From Corinectria fuckeliana (Eukaryota; Ascomycota; Sordariomycetes; Hypocreales; Nectriaceae), in the NCBI GenBank assembly GCA_019137255.1, contig WPDH01000121.1, forward strand, positions 124,001 to 188,000: a stretch of DNA of 64,000 nt. Reading direction: 5' to 3'. The notes beneath the pieces were generated by a model. The model had not been told where the DNA came from. It did no database searches and saw nothing but the letters and a program-made list of their open reading frames with translations. Made by a program: the position numbers and the translations under genes. Shown here in pieces: positions 47,525 to 58,433 of the stretch (positions are counted from its first letter, which is position 1; every line of letters begins with the position of its first letter).

Positions 47525-49198
47525 TCAACGACGAAGTTTCTTCCTCCTCAGTTCCTGTGTGAACGGTACCTCGTCGTCCTTTCCAGACAAAGGCGAGTCC
47601 TCGGATGCGTGAGCATCATCTTGGCCCTCTTCCGGGAACTTCTCAATGCCATTGTTGCCCAGCAGATAGTCGCCATAGTATTTCATAGCGTTAAAGATCT
47701 CCTCACCCGTCGGGACAATGTGTTCCTTGGGCAGCAAGAAACCGTAGCTTCCAGTATCTCGGAGCTTAATCTGATAGCTGAAGTGAGCGCGCATTTCGTG
47801 GTAGAACCAGTCAACCGCCGACCCCCCGCCAGATTCAATGCGAGGCCAAAACCGCTCGCCACCCGACTCTCGTGCCGACACCGCTCCTTCACACGCTGAA
47901 GCAACCGTATACGACTCTCCGTTTGAAAGTCTGATGGACTTGGCGATGCCAGCCGCGAGCTCCTGTAGATTCTCGAGGTTTGGTGGGTCTATCGAGCATG
48001 TGTACGAGTACGGGAACAAAATTTGCTGCGAGTATGAATGGAGGTCCACCAATCCGACGAAGCGAACGTTGTTCCACGTTTGGTTGCGTGCCCAATCTGC
48101 AATCTGCACAGCCTCGACGGCCTGGAAAGGCTTCTCACCGCCGTAGCTCTCGGAGCAAGGATCACGCTGGACCCGCGAGCCATCCCACTCAAAACCAAAG
48201 GCACGATCAAGATCCAGGCCGCGGCAAAACTGGAGATTGGTCTGCTGTCGAGTCTTGCGCCACAGACGATCGATGTGCCAGGTGTACTCGAAACCATCGG
48301 GGTTCGCGATGGGGATGAAGATGATGTCGAACTTGTCGAGGAGCTTCGTAATCATCCGCTCCTTACCAAAGGATGTGACGAAGGACCATGCGAGATAGTT
48401 GACCGTGCTTGTCGATATCCATTCCCTGGCATGAGAGCCACCCATCACGACAATTGTCTTGCGCGGGGGCGCCATAGGGTCGGTATCTGGAACACCCACA
48501 CGGAGAGCCGGGATATCGCGGCCTTCGTATGACTTGCCGATGGCGATGTAGTTGACGTACGTCGGGAACATGGCCTCCAAGAGGCGCATCCAGCGGACGA
48601 CGACAGGTAGAGGCTGGTAGTCCTGGAAGAAGAGGTTGTCGCCTACCGAGGGGGTCGACACGAGAACCGGGGAACCAGTCGGGGGATCGGAGCGATGGGG
48701 GCTGTTATCGGCCGGGAGGGACTGGTAAACGGCAGCGCCCAGATCGAGGATCAGGGTCGACTGTGCGGCGCGAAGAGATCTAGGGAGTAGACTGAGGAGA
48801 GGCGCAACCTCATCGGTATGCAAGCGAACATCGACAAAATCGTCAGTGAATGCCCATACATCGAGGAAGAGGCGAGCGATGGCATCGGCAAGAGCGCCTT
48901 CCTCGTCGGCAGTGGTGACGATGAATCGCAGAACAAGTTGGTTGGCATACTGGGCTCGGAGCTGGTTGAGGATGGGCGGGTGGGCGGCAGCTTTGGTGGG
49001 ATGGCGTCCAAAGACGAATTCAACGGCGCTGTCACGAAGCTTGGTTAGGAAGGGGAAGAGACGGGCGTTGTTATTTTCGGTGAGGGCGGAGTGGAAACCG
49101 TAGTTGGCGATGTTCCGTTGGGCGTCAATGCCGGCAGCATCAATGGCATGAAGCAGCAGCAGCGACAAGGCTGCGATGCGAGCGACGGACAACTTCAT
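47525..49198 (-). CDS. ECM14: inactive M14 metallocarboxypeptidase-like protein Ecm14
   Basis: This single-exon protein of 557 residues starts at the first true ATG with a signal peptide (MKLSVARIAALSLLLLHAIDA). A prodomain (to about 180) precedes an M14 carboxypeptidase domain. The zinc ligands look intact: His256 and Glu259 in GGSHAREW and His387 in VDLHSYS. However, the general base that is Glu270 in carboxypeptidase A is Lys478 (YQIKLRDTGSYGF), and the Asn144-Arg145 pair is Asp331-Arg332 (GLDLDRAF). These are the substitutions known for the Ecm14 family, described as a pseudopeptidase. Cell-wall or extracellular matrix roles have been proposed for it. It is secreted or vacuolar by prediction. 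The C-terminal tail is charged and ends in basic residues. Confidence 0.94.
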   Translation of the reverse strand: MKLSVARIAALSLLLLHAIDAAGIDAQRNIANYGFHSALTENNNARLFPFLTKLRDSAVEFVFGRHPTKAAAHPPILNQLRAQYANQLVLRFIVTTADEEGALADAIARLFLDVWAFTDDFVDVRLHTDEVAPLLSLLPRSLRAAQSTLILDLGAAVYQSLPADNSPHRSDPPTGSPVLVSTPSVGDNLFFQDYQPLPVVVRWMRLLEAMFPTYVNYIAIGKSYEGRDIPALRVGVPDTDPMAPPRKTIVVMGGSHAREWISTSTVNYLAWSFVTSFGKERMITKLLDKFDIIFIPIANPDGFEYTWHIDRLWRKTRQQTNLQFCRGLDLDRAFGFEWDGSRVQRDPCSESYGGEKPFQAVEAVQIADWARNQTWNNVRFVGLVDLHSYSQQILFPYSYTCSIDPPNLENLQELAAGIAKSIRLSNGESYTVASACEGAVSARESGGERFWPRIESGGGSAVDWFYHEMRAHFSYQIKLRDTGSYGFLLPKEHIVPTGEEIFNAMKYYGDYLLGNNGIEKFPEEGQDDAHASEDSPLSGKDDEVPFTQELRRKKLRR

Positions 49199-50484
49199 CT
49201 TGGCGCCGTGAGTACTGAGCAAGATAGCAGGCGCGAGCACCAGAGGGCAATGAATCTCGATGGAGATACACTAGAGAATTGGGTACCCTACCCTGGGCAG
49301 GGGACAGCCAGAGGGCGATGAGGCTTTCTGCGAAGGATGGCCAGGTCCTGAGATATGATGATGATTGAAGTATGTACGAGGGTATGATGGAATACGAATA
49401 TCGTGGTTGGCGTACGGCTTAGCAGCACTGTACATATCTACAGTACGGAGTAACTAGTACGACGAAAGATATTCGTACGACCTCGACAGGTGCCTTTACT
49501 TGCTGCCTGGGTGCTGCTACATATTGCAAAGACAGTGCGCGCACGGTGTGGGAAACAACAACTATCAGGTCTACTGCTGACTACCTAGGTACGACAATGA
49601 CGACGACGCGCACCGTCGGGAGAGCCCTGAGTAGCGCGCCCTCCCTTCGGTAGTAATAAATCCCCCCTAATCGTACATACTAGACCACGAAAGTTGTAAT
49701 TTTCCAGAGCTTCCGAGCTCCAGTCGCTAGGCCAATGCATTTTGCAGCTGCCATCAATCATCCAGGGCTTGGACATGGGCGTAGATGAGAGGCGGGGCTG
49801 GGCTTATCCTCCCTCGAGCTTCCAACATGCTAGGGCCTTCATGGCACCACTGAAAGAAGAGGCAGCAAAGGGAAGAGAAAAGAAGGGCCCCACAGGCCCG
49901 GTAATCATGCACTGTACGAAGTACGCGAGCCACATCAGAACTAGCGGGCAGCAGGCTTTCCCGACCGCCCCGAAGGTACCCCCAGCCACATGGGATTCGG
50001 GCGGGTCGGCACTGTATGACAGGACATTGGACCAATCAAAGCACAGAGGTGGCCCCGTCAGCCCCTGGCCAGCCGGTGGGCAAAAGCTGGGACTTTGGCA
50101 AATGCACTGCTGCATCACGGTGCCAAAGCGAAAGCAGACCAACTTTTGGACGACATAAGCTACTTCGCACTTCGTACGTCACCTTGATCCGTCTTGGCCC
50201 TTTGCCTTTGCAGCTGCCGCCCTCAACCTCCCGCAAGCTGTCCCAATGGTCTCCGTCGCGTCTAGATCATCCCGTTAGTTCGGTGTGTTGAGAGCCGCCG
50301 CCGCCGTCTAGCTGCCACGCCGCCGTCCACGTCCTCATACGTCCACTTACGTCCACATCCCACGTCCCAAGTCTGCCACCTTCTCCCACGCCGCCGTCGA
50401 CCGTCGACCTTGACCTCGACCGCCCGGGCTGGCCGCGTACCATGATCAGCCGCCCCTATGCCTCTTCTTCGCCGTCGTGGCATT
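49199..50484. promoter_or_regulatory. divergent promoter region, ECM14 / Sec7 GEF
   Basis: This 1.29-kb stretch contains TACGGAGTA near 49444 and CCTAGGTAC near 49585, short motifs that recur in intergenic parts of this window. The plus-strand leader before 50485 is very C-rich and holds an upstream ATG at 50442. No supported coding gene is present. Confidence 0.4.
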
Positions 50485-50495
50485 ATGGCCAGTGA
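50442..50495 (+). promoter_or_regulatory. upstream ORF overlapping the Sec7 GEF start
   Basis: An ATG with A at position -3 opens 17 codons ending in TGA at 50493-50495. The frame overlaps the predicted start at 50485 in another frame. If the leader includes it, it would reduce initiation at the main start. Confidence 0.4.
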
Positions 50496-53400
50496 GACCG
50501 ACATGCGCCGCCATACCCTCTTCGCGCCCAGCTCCCCTACTATGAACGCGCCTCCGACCCTCCCGCTGCCCGAGCTCCTCAGCGACAATGAGGGCGAACC
50601 CGTCGCTCTTCAACCCACCCGAGATTCAACCATCTCCCGCCCCGACTCCCCGCCGATCCAGGAAGAGACCAGCAAGCACCGTCGCTTTTCTGTCTTGAGG
50701 TTTCGCAATGCCTCCGACTCCCAGCTGTCCCTTCGAGCCAAGCAGCAGTCCGAGAAGCCCCCTCCTATCCCACGACGTACCTTACCCCCGTCCGCCCTGC
50801 GCTGCATCCAATTTGCTGACTTGACCAACAGCCCCCGAAATCATCACCACCGCTCCCACCAACGAATTCAATGGTCCCCGAAAGAAGCCCTCCCGCATGA
50901 GCCTGGCTGCCAAGTTCCGTCGCTCGACCGATCTCCCTCGCGATGAGGTCGTGCTCAACCGCCAACCGCCCAGGAAAATGTTCAGAAAGTCGTTTGCTGA
51001 CGATAGGAGTCGACCTTCCCTGGCTACTCTAGAAGAACCCGAATCTCCTCGCCCGTCCACCACTGCCAATCACAGCAGTCCCAACGGCACCGTCCTCACC
51101 CCGCCCCAAAACCGACAATCCGAGTCGTCGCGATCGGATGCTAGCTCAAATGACCGCCAATCTCACCCAAGCCCTAACACAACTCCTAAGAAGCCGCCGA
51201 CGACTCCGTTTTTCAAGTTGCGAAGGGGCAAAAAACAACCAGAGCCCTTTTTCCCCCTCGCCCACCTTCAACAACAGAAGAGCAAGCGCCCTCCGGCCAT
51301 TGCTTCGTCATCGTCGCTCGGCGTCTCATCCACTCCACGGCCTGCATCCGCGCACACGGGGGAGCTTGGCGGCGCTGGTACAGGAAAAGGCGGTTATGTC
51401 CCGAAACCTCACCAGTCGCCTGCCGCCGCATTATTCGCCCCTGGGGGAACACATTCAGGGGCTTCTTCTCCGACCAGAGCTAATCTGCTGAGAGGGAGGT
51501 CATCTACCATGAGCTCTATGGGGAGAGGCCGAGACTCGACTGATGACCATCTCCTCCCCCCAACTACTCGAACGTCTTCATCTACTGGCCGAAAGAGCTT
51601 TGGCGATCTGTTTGGACTGAGTCGTTTGAGGCAGAATTCCGAACTGAGCCGGCAGGGGACCTTGACTCCGACTACCCCTGGCTCAATCGGATCCAAGAAT
51701 AACTCGCTGCAGCTGGCCAGGGAGTCGATAGTCCTGCCGGACCGCCGCGACGACGAGTCCGCTGTAAAGTACCTCTCCCGCGTCGAGGAGCTTGGCAGTC
51801 GAGGCGTCATCGCTGCCACGCTGTCCAAGAGCGTAGATCCTTTCATGGCGTCAGTTCTGAGGAGTTACATGCGCACCTTGAGCTTCTTCGGCGATCCAAT
51901 GGACATGGCTATTCGTAAGCTATTGATGGAAGCCGAACTCCCGAAAGAGACGCAGCAGATCGATCGTTTCCTCCAAGCATTTGCCAATCGTTACCACGAG
52001 TGCAACCCCGGCATCTACGCCTCTCCCGACCAAGCATACTTTATTGCCTTTTCGCTTCTCATCCTCCACACCGACGTCTTCAACAAGAACAACAAGCACA
52101 AGATGCAAAAGCCAGACTACCTAAAAAACACGCGTGGGGAGGGTATCTTCGACGATATTTTAGAGTGCTTTTACGACAACATCACATATACCCCCTTTAT
52201 TCATGTCGAGGACGACTTCGATATCAACGGCGATCGGTTTGGCTCTCACAAGTCCAGGCGCAAGCCCCTTCTCTCCGCTACTGCCAACGAACCTGCTAGA
52301 AGAGCAAGCAAAGAGCCCATTGACCCGTACACGTTGATCATCGACGGAAGCTTGGAAGCTCTACGCCCAAACCTGAAGGATGCTATGGACCTTGACGACC
52401 ACTACAGCTACATGGGTTCTGCGAGCCGCCTGGACCTGAAGGACTTGCAGAAAACATTCTTTAGAACTGGTGTTTTACAGATCGTGTCCGCTAGATCACG
52501 CCCCGATGCCTTCATGTCGGAGCAGACTGCCACGAACCCCCAGGAGGCCCATCCTGGGATTGTGGATATCAAAGTCACTAAAGTTGGACTCTTGTGGAGG
52601 AAGGACACCAAGAAGAGGAAAACGCGCTCACCGTGGCAGGAATGGGGCGCTATTCTCACTGGCGCCCAGCTTTATTTCTTCCGGAATACTGGCTGGGTCA
52701 AGTCCCTGATACACCAATACGATAACCACATTAAGGCAGGCCACGATGGAATTCCCTTGATATTCAACCCGCCTCTGGAGGAATTCAAGCCGGACGCGCT
52801 CATGTCTACTCATGGTGCTGTGGCCCTCCTTGATACCACCTATAAGAAGCACAAAAACGCCTTCGTTTACGTGCGGCAGGGCGGCCTGGAGGAGGTTCTC
52901 TTGGCTGACAATGAGGAAGAGTTGGATGATTGGCTCGCCAAGCTCAATTACGCCGCGGCCTTTAGCACCACGGGTGTTAGAATGCGTGGCGTCATTGGCG
53001 GCAACTATGATGGACAAGGTCGCCGCGGAATGAGGCGGCTCGATAGCGCCGATGCTTCGCAGCTGGTTCAAACCCCAACGGGGCTCGTGTCTATTTCCCG
53101 CAGCCGGATCGATCACAAGATGGCCGAAGACATTTCAGTCGCTCGGCGGGATGTGATGCAACAAAAGATCGCAGAAGCCGAGGAGAAGCTACATGAGTGT
53201 CAAAAGCAGCTCGACGATCAGCTGAGGAACGCCCGCCATCTCCAGATTATGGCGCCCATCCAACCAAAGACTCGAGATCAGCTTATATCAGCGGCAGCTC
53301 GGATATCCGCGCAGCTGAAGTGGACACGCATGGGCATCTGGAAGGAGAAGTGCCATCGTGATATCTTGGCTCAGGATCTTGAAGACGAGCGCCCGACGAC

Positions 53401-54688
53401 GAACTCGACTGCATTCACCCCTACTAAGCAACAATCGAACCGTCACTCTCATGCCCGAACCGGATCGCCAACACCTCGCGCGGTCAATACCCGTAGAGGA
53501 TCAAGATCGACACACCATTCTGGAACTGACACCCTACCCCGAACCCCGACAGAGCCTCCCCAGTTGACATATGTCCCCAGCCCGTCTGACCTGGGAGATC
53601 TCGACTCGCCTCTTGATCAAGTGTTTCAAACCCCTCCCCAGAGCGCTACGCGTCATCGGCATAGCTCTCGAGACCTCTCCTTTGCAAGACCCGATGCCGA
53701 AAGTACAAGACATGGCTCGGTTTCGAGTATTGCAGCGTCTCCCGTGCAGTCGGTCACTTCCACTCCTCAACCAGTCAAGCCATCGATGTCCCCTCAAGAC
53801 GAGGGAACCAAGGTTCCGTCTAGGCGGACTGAGCAGAGGACTTCCGACGACCCGGACGCTGAAGAGCGGAATTTGCTGGAACAAGCAGGTCTTCTGGAAT
53901 CGAGACCAAGTAGAGACGCGTCTGACAAGACTATAACGTCAACGGCTGGGGAATGGGTTGATCGCCCCACATCTATGGATAAGGACAAACTTGAGAGAAG
54001 CAAGATCCGACGAAGTCTTCAGCGGACCCTTAGAGAGGGTGCCGGGCATCTTTCGCACCACCGCAGCAGCAGGAAGGGCAAGGAGGTTGTCCTGAATGGA
54101 GCAGGAGAGGACGAGGGACGAGAGGCTAGGTTGGCCAGAGGAACAGGCAGTTTTGTGGTTCACGGGAAGAAGGCTTCTGTTATCAATTTCGGCAGTGAAC
54201 TGCAAAACATGTCACAAGACGAGAAAGTTCGCGCGCGGAAGCAAGCACAGCTACAGCTACAGCAGCAGGAACAGCCGCCTCTCTCTCCCGCCCTGAGCGA
54301 GGATGACTTTTACTCTGTTGTGGGAGAAACGATAAAGCCAAAAGAACGCAGGGAGTCGGCAGCAAGTGCAAGCACCGCCACGGCTCGAAGCTTCCGGGAA
54401 CTTCACCGAAAATATTCGACCGCCCAGGCAGCTAGAAGCGTCTCGGTCGGTGGGAGACTGACTATCCCTTCGGACACGGACAGTGAGGTCGCTGTGAGCT
54501 TCTCCGACGGGCGCAGGAGCCCGTTGCCGCCCATCGAGACGGACTCGGATGAAGAAAAGGAAGACCTGGACGACAACAGGGGACGTAGCGACAAACGAGA
54601 CGACCTTCAGAGGCACGACTCGGACCAAGAATCACTCCAAGATCTAGAGCAGCTGCCTAATCGTCCTGTTCAGGCGGTGAACGCATGA
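50485..54688 (+). CDS. Sec7-PH guanine nucleotide exchange factor (Syt1-like)
   Basis: Exons 50485-50776 and 50832-54688 (intron 55 nt) give 1382 residues; an in-frame ATG nine codons earlier (50458) has a poorer context. After a long Ser/Pro-rich region there is a Sec7 domain (about 390-590) with ELPKETQQIDRFLQAFANRYHECNPG, in which Glu470 corresponds to the catalytic glutamate finger, and the typical AYFIAFSLLILHTDVFNKNNK. A PH domain follows (about 680-820: KVGLLWRKDTKKRKTRSPWQEWGAILTGAQLYFFRN...VYVRQGGLEEVLLADNEEELDDWLAKLNYAA), then a coiled segment and a disordered tail. It activates Arf/Arl GTPases at Golgi, endosome or plasma membrane. Length and layout resemble yeast Syt1 (Arl1 GEF), but Yel1/EFA6-type assignment is not excluded. 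Confidence 0.9.
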
Positions 54689-55209
54689 TGTTTCTTGGTG
54701 GGTGCTTCTATTGTGGACATGTATTTGTGTTATTTAGCGTTGGTTGGGAATGGACCGCAACACAAGAGCAAGAGCATTTTGGCATTCGTTGGTTCTGTAA
54801 GGGATGGAAAAAAATGGACATAGACCCCTGAGAGTGAAACAGGGGGCTCCAGGCTGGTTCTTTCATGAGACGCATACCGCAGCCCGCATCGACGAGGATA
54901 TGTATCTAGATTTTCTTTTGTCTCCCTCGACCATTCTTCTTTTTCTATCTTGTTCTCTTCGGGGGAGTAACCTCATGAGTTTGGCGGAGCACAAAAAGGT
55001 CAGCGTAGAATCCAATCACTGTCATCTTGCCTCATGATCTGCTCTAGTATGAATCAAATAAACTTGAACTGCTTATATGACATTAACTGATTGTAACAAT
55101 TCGAAGGAAGTCTCCTATCAATGATGATACTTCGATTTTGATTTTCTCTACTCTATTTCTTTGTTTGGCACTACGACGACATCCTGTGGTGCCGCCGGGA
55201 ACTTATGCC
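54689..55209. other. convergent intergenic region
   Basis: This 521-bp stretch lies between the 3' ends of the Sec7 GEF and SRP72 genes. It is T-rich, as expected for 3' UTRs, and shows no coding sequence. Confidence 0.4.
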
Positions 55210-57200
55210 CTATTTCTTGCCCTTCTTCTTCTTCTTGGAGTTTGGCGGAGGAGCCTTTTCCACCTTGACGCCTCCGCCGCCGACGAGCTCCAGTGTCTCC
55301 TCTTCCTTGACGGTGCCGCCCTGGGTCTCGCCGGCCTTCTTCTTTCCCTTCTTGCCCTTGGGACGGTACGACGACCGGTCCCTGAGGGGCAGCCAACGCT
55401 CCGGGTCGGGCTTGGTGCCTTCTACGTAGTTCTTGGGTAGGCGGATCTTTCTGCATCGCTTTTTGGGCTTGTCGCTGGGTTCCAGAGTGGCAGGTCGCTT
55501 GCTGGTCTGCGTAGGCTTGGTTGCGGTAGCTACGCCGGCCTCGAGAAGAGCGTTGACATCCACGCCTTCGATCAAGGTCTCGACTGGAGGAATATTTGCG
55601 AGACGATGCTGAACAACCTTGAGCTTCCAAGGGGCTAGACATGCGACTAGACCTGCAGACGCGATGTCCGAACCCTGCTGCTCATCAAACAATCTCTGGA
55701 AGCAGGTGCCTGCCAGTTCCAAATCCTTATAGCTTGATGATTTCATGAGCTCGACGCCGGCCTCTTCTAGGAGTGAAGAAGAAGGGCCAGTCGAACGGGA
55801 TTGCCAATGTGTTGCGGCTTTCACGAGTTCCGTCTTGGCAGACGACTCCCGTCCTTGCGATCGATTCAAAGCGACAGCCAGGGCGACGAGGCCAGGGGAG
55901 AATCGGACGTCGTGGGTGGTGGGCTCCTCGTCATTCTCTAAACGTTGCAGGAAGGAATCCAAGGTGGACAGAGCTGAGCCGGCATGGCCGTCATCAAGCT
56001 GGACCTGGATGAGGGTGAGGGTGAGACCGACATCGTTGGGCCGCTTGTTCGCTAGGCCCTGGAGTTCTCGGACCAGCTGCTCCCCAGTTGCTCCTTCAGC
56101 GTTGGCAGCGGCATTGAGGACGGAGAGGATGTTGATATCGGCGGAGGTGGTAGGGTGATCTGCCTCGCCGAGGAGAGCCGCGGTACGAGACTCGACACCA
56201 GGGGCTTTGGACGCCTGGAGACCAACAACAAGATTGTTGCGGCGAAGAATGTTCGACTGGTGTTTGAAAAGCTTGGAGGCTTTTTTGTCGTCTGTCAACA
56301 TGGCAAACTTCCTCTGTAGTACGTAAGGATTCTCTACATCGGGCTCCATTGCCAAGAGATTGTTTCGGGCTATGGTGGTGAGGTCAGGGTCGTCATCGCT
56401 AGGTTACGACCGGGGTTAGTGACTGGGCTGAAGGGACGGATGTAATTGAGTACAACGCACTCTGCTCTGGCCAAGGCCCTATACAAGTCGAGCGCCTCCT
56501 TAAGCTTGCCCGTCTTGGCGTAAACGTATGCCTGCTGGGCCAGGATGGGACGCATCTCGGCTTCCTTGTCCTTCTCGCTCAGGTCGTCAGAAGCATCGCA
56601 GAGTCTGATGGCACGTTGCAAGAGATTGGCAGCATCGTCGAGGGAGCCGCGGGCGATGCAGGCACAGGCAGCGTTGTAGCAAATTTCGAAGCCTTCGGAG
56701 TCTTGAATTGGCGGAGGATTCATGAAAGACTGCCCCAGCCACTCAGACTGCGCAGCAGCAGCGCGGATGTTGATGCTGAGATCGTTTTCCTCGTCGGTGT
56801 TGTCGTCGTTGTCGAGGAGGCGGCTGTAGATGGCGCGAGCATCGTCGAAGCGTTCAGCACGGTAGGCCAACTGAGCGGCCAAATGGCCGAAGCTCCTCTT
56901 CTCGAGGCCGGCGGCCTGGATGATGACGGTAGCCTCTTCGAGCTTGCCGGTCTTGTAGAGCCCATACACTTGCTCGAGGACACATAGCGCATTGAGCTTG
57001 GTGCCACCTTCGGCAATGGCGCGCAGGGCGTCGTCGAAGCGGTCGAGCTTAAGGAGGGCGACTATGCGAGTGTGCTGGCTTGCGATGTCGGTCTTGTTGG
57101 CCTTGATGGCGGCGTTGGCGGCCTTGAGGATCTCATCGTGATCTTGGATGGAGGACGCCCGCAGCAAGGCGCTGAGGGCGGCGGCAGGGTCTTGAGGCAT
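55210..57200 (-). CDS. SRP72: signal recognition particle subunit SRP72
   Basis: Exons 57200-56461 and 56398-55210 give 642 residues (a second ATG seven codons upstream at 57221 is possible). The N-terminal two thirds are TPR-like helical repeats (for example RFDDALRAIAEGGTKLNALCVLEQVYGLYKTGKLEEA and EICYNAACACIARGSLDDAANLLQRAI), which bind SRP68. The C-terminal RNA-binding segment has the family motif KKRCRKIRLPKNYVEGTKPDPERWLPLRDRSSYRPKGKKGKKK, and the protein ends in a Lys run. SRP72 works with SRP68 on 7S RNA to target secretory ribosomes to the ER. The 62-nt intron has an ACTAAC branch site and is phase 2. Identification is firm. Confidence 0.96.
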
Positions 57201-57577
57201 GATGGCGCTGCGAGGGGCCATGCATGTCCAGGATAGGAGAGTCAGCGCCGATGGTGGCAGGACGGTGCGGCTGGAAGACGGGGTTGGGGCTCTCCAGCGT
57301 CGGTCTCGCGTTCGTCGGGGCCCAGCTTCGGCGAAATACGTATGACGGCGATGATGCTGATGTCGTCTATCGTACTATGTCTAGAGACACAGTCAACGTG
57401 CTGGCGGGGCATTGGGCTGGTGGATTTTTGGACTGCGGGGCTCCTGAATTCGGTTCCGTTTGTGCTCTGGCAGCCTGCACAGTGCTAGGGTGTACATGTC
57501 TCAACATTGATTCGCACGGCCCCGTGATCTTGGGTCGAGCTTCATTATTTCATCCCGATCAAGTCTAGCGGTTAGGC
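57201..57577. other. intergenic region upstream of SRP72
   Basis: This 377-bp stretch lies between the SRP72 start and the stop of the next minus-strand gene. It should hold the SRP72 promoter. No coding sequence is supported. Confidence 0.4.
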
Positions 57578-58433
57578 CTACCCGCTTCCAAAGAGCTTCC
57601 ACCATTTCTTCCGCCCCCTCTCCTCTTCTTGAGAATATGAGTACAGCGGATACGTGACCCGCGCCGCTGACCCTTGTCTCGACTGACGCCGTCTGATCTC
57701 ACCCAGCTTGGTACTATCAGAGGACATAGTCAATATAGAGATTCGGTTCTGGTCTCCCGGGTCATGACAACTCCGAGAAGGACGTTGACGATGCCGACGT
57801 GATGGCCCACTCGCCGAGGTTTTGCTCCTGCTTTTCCCCGACCTAAAACGACATCCGTTTTCAGCCTTCCGCTTGAGCTGAGTATCAGACTGCTGACGAT
57901 GGCGTCTGGACTGCTGCCTGCCCCTGCTCACTATACTACGTCGTGATGAGCTGATAGAGCTCGCCCTCGAACTGACCCGGCTTGACAGTTCATTGATAGT
58001 ACGAACGGCGTTCAGGCTTGACCCATTCGATAGAGCCAGCAGTGAGCTGTAGTCGACCGGTTGAGACTGACGACCGCTAAGGCTGCGGACGACTTCGCCC
58101 AGGGCCGTGGTGAGCTTCCTCAACACGCGTTTTAATGCCGACCGTGAGGCAGCTGGGCAATGATTTTTAGATCTGCGACCGACGTGGTTGGGCATATACA
58201 CGCAGGCACGACTCACCATCGCCTCTCTCGAACCGAGCGCCGTTTTGTGAGAGCTGGGAGGAGTAGGCTCGGCGCACTCTGGCTCGGTCGCAGCGCAGAG
58301 AACTCCCCAGGCTCGATTGGAGCTCGTTGGGCGTGCCACAGCCACCGTCATCACCGCGGAAGCCCTTCACTAATGATAGACACTTGGCGTAGGTGTCTAG
58401 TAGCGACGCAACGGTGGCACCGAAAGTCCCCAT
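57578..58433 (-). CDS. conserved fungal protein of unknown function, Ser/Arg-rich
   Basis: Exons 58433-58217 and 58152-57578 join in phase 1 to 263 residues; the 64-nt intron has GTGAGT...CCCAG. The N-terminus MGTFGATVASLLDTYAKCLSLVKGF, then RCDRARVRRAYSSQLSQNGARFERGDA and RSALKRVLRKLTTALGEVVRSL, resembles a helical module I recall in many unnamed ascomycete proteins. After about residue 130 the protein is rich in Ser, Arg and Gln and probably disordered. It ends in an aromatic-basic block (EEERGRKKWWKLFGSG) that could contact membrane or nucleic acid. No enzymatic motif, signal peptide or named domain is evident. Function is unknown. Confidence 0.75.

Noticed and set aside
49199..49240. Extended N-terminus for Ecm14 (14 extra residues)
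   Set aside because: The upstream codon is GTG, not ATG. Starting at 49198 places a canonical signal peptide at the N-terminus.
57545..57580. Short tRNA-like string GTCTAGCGGTTAGG
   Set aside because: No matching acceptor stem, anticodon arm or T-loop box follows at the right spacing.
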